Source of the DNA: Rhodospirillaceae bacterium UBA6219
Lineage (GTDB): Bacteria; Pseudomonadota; Alphaproteobacteria; Rhodospirillales; Magnetospirillaceae
Direction of reading: 5' to 3'
Length of the DNA: 5,341 nt
NCBI GenBank assembly: GCA_002435715.1
Contig: DISD01000088.1
Coordinates: forward strand, 37,664 to 43,004
Shown: positions 5,227 to 5,341 of the stretch, piece by piece
Layout: each line of letters opens with the position of its first letter
How positions within the stretch are numbered: position 1 is the stretch's first letter
Made by a program: the position numbers and the translations under genes
The notes under the pieces: generated by a model
What the model saw: the letters and a program-made list of their open reading frames with translations, nothing else
What the model was told of the DNA's origin: nothing
The model's database searches: none

Positions 5227-5238
5227 ACGTCTTATGGT
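5210..5238 (+). promoter_or_regulatory. etfB: Candidate sigma70-type promoter for etfB
   Basis: A perfect TTGACA (5210-5215) is followed after exactly 17 bp by TATGGT (5233-5238), which matches the -10 consensus at four of six positions. Transcription would start near 5245, giving a leader of about 75 bases before the etfB ATG. This lets etfB be expressed independently of pduO. Confidence 0.6.
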
Positions 5239-5318
5239 GCAATGCAATACTGAAATACGCAACGCCATGCCTATTTCAATTTGGGCAGCGTGCGACTGAT
5301 CAAGGGATCGGGAAGACC

Positions 5319-5341
5319 ATGAAAGTCCTCGTCGCGGTCAA
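5319..5341 (+). CDS. etfB: Electron transfer flavoprotein beta subunit, first seven codons (truncated by window end)
   Basis: The last 23 bases read ATG followed by codons giving MKVLVAV, then AA, which fits the usual MKVLVAVK start of alphaproteobacterial EtfB. GGAAG (5311-5315) sits 3 bases before the ATG as ribosome-binding site. EtfB with EtfA carries electrons from acyl-CoA and other flavoprotein dehydrogenases to ETF-ubiquinone oxidoreductase. The position just after pduO fits the pduO-etfB-etfA order known in this class. Only seven residues are visible, so the call leans on context. Confidence 0.75.

Overview
The window looks like chromosomal DNA of a GC-rich alphaproteobacterium, most likely a Rhodospirillales/Magnetospirillum-type organism. 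This is inferred from the high GC content, the double-domain cold shock protein, the single-gene PduO-type adenosyltransferase placed directly before etfB, and an lptG-led operon. No species call is possible from the sequence alone.

Layout. Positions 1 to about 340 are the left end of an IS110-family insertion sequence pointing off the left edge: the first 13 codons of its DEDD transposase (minus strand) and about 300 bases of structured, non-coding upstream DNA. In the IS110 group that region encodes the bridge RNA. Next come a strong intrinsic terminator (394-441) and the two-domain cold shock protein gene (455-1069, minus), with a structured leader and a candidate extended -10 promoter. 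Positions 1222-4499 are a tightly packed minus-strand operon read in the order lptG (LPS-export permease), a family-39-type membrane glycosyltransferase, and a PAP2-family lipid phosphatase. The genes are 3 nt apart and then overlap by 1 nt. A 118-bp divergent intergenic region separates lptG from a plus-strand gene for PduO-type cob(I)alamin adenosyltransferase (4618-5187). That is followed by a promoter region and the first codons of etfB (from 5319).

How the genes work together. LptG moves LPS out of the inner membrane. The glycosyltransferase and PAP2 phosphatase act at the periplasmic face on polyprenyl- or lipid-A-linked substrates, so the three-gene operon is plausibly a lipid A/LPS decoration and export unit. 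The pduO and etfB genes belong to central metabolism: adenosylcobalamin supply, and electron transfer from acyl-CoA and related dehydrogenases. The cold shock gene is a separate unit. The part most likely to hold a little-described system is the IS110 left end, whose predicted RNA folding fits a bridge RNA candidate.
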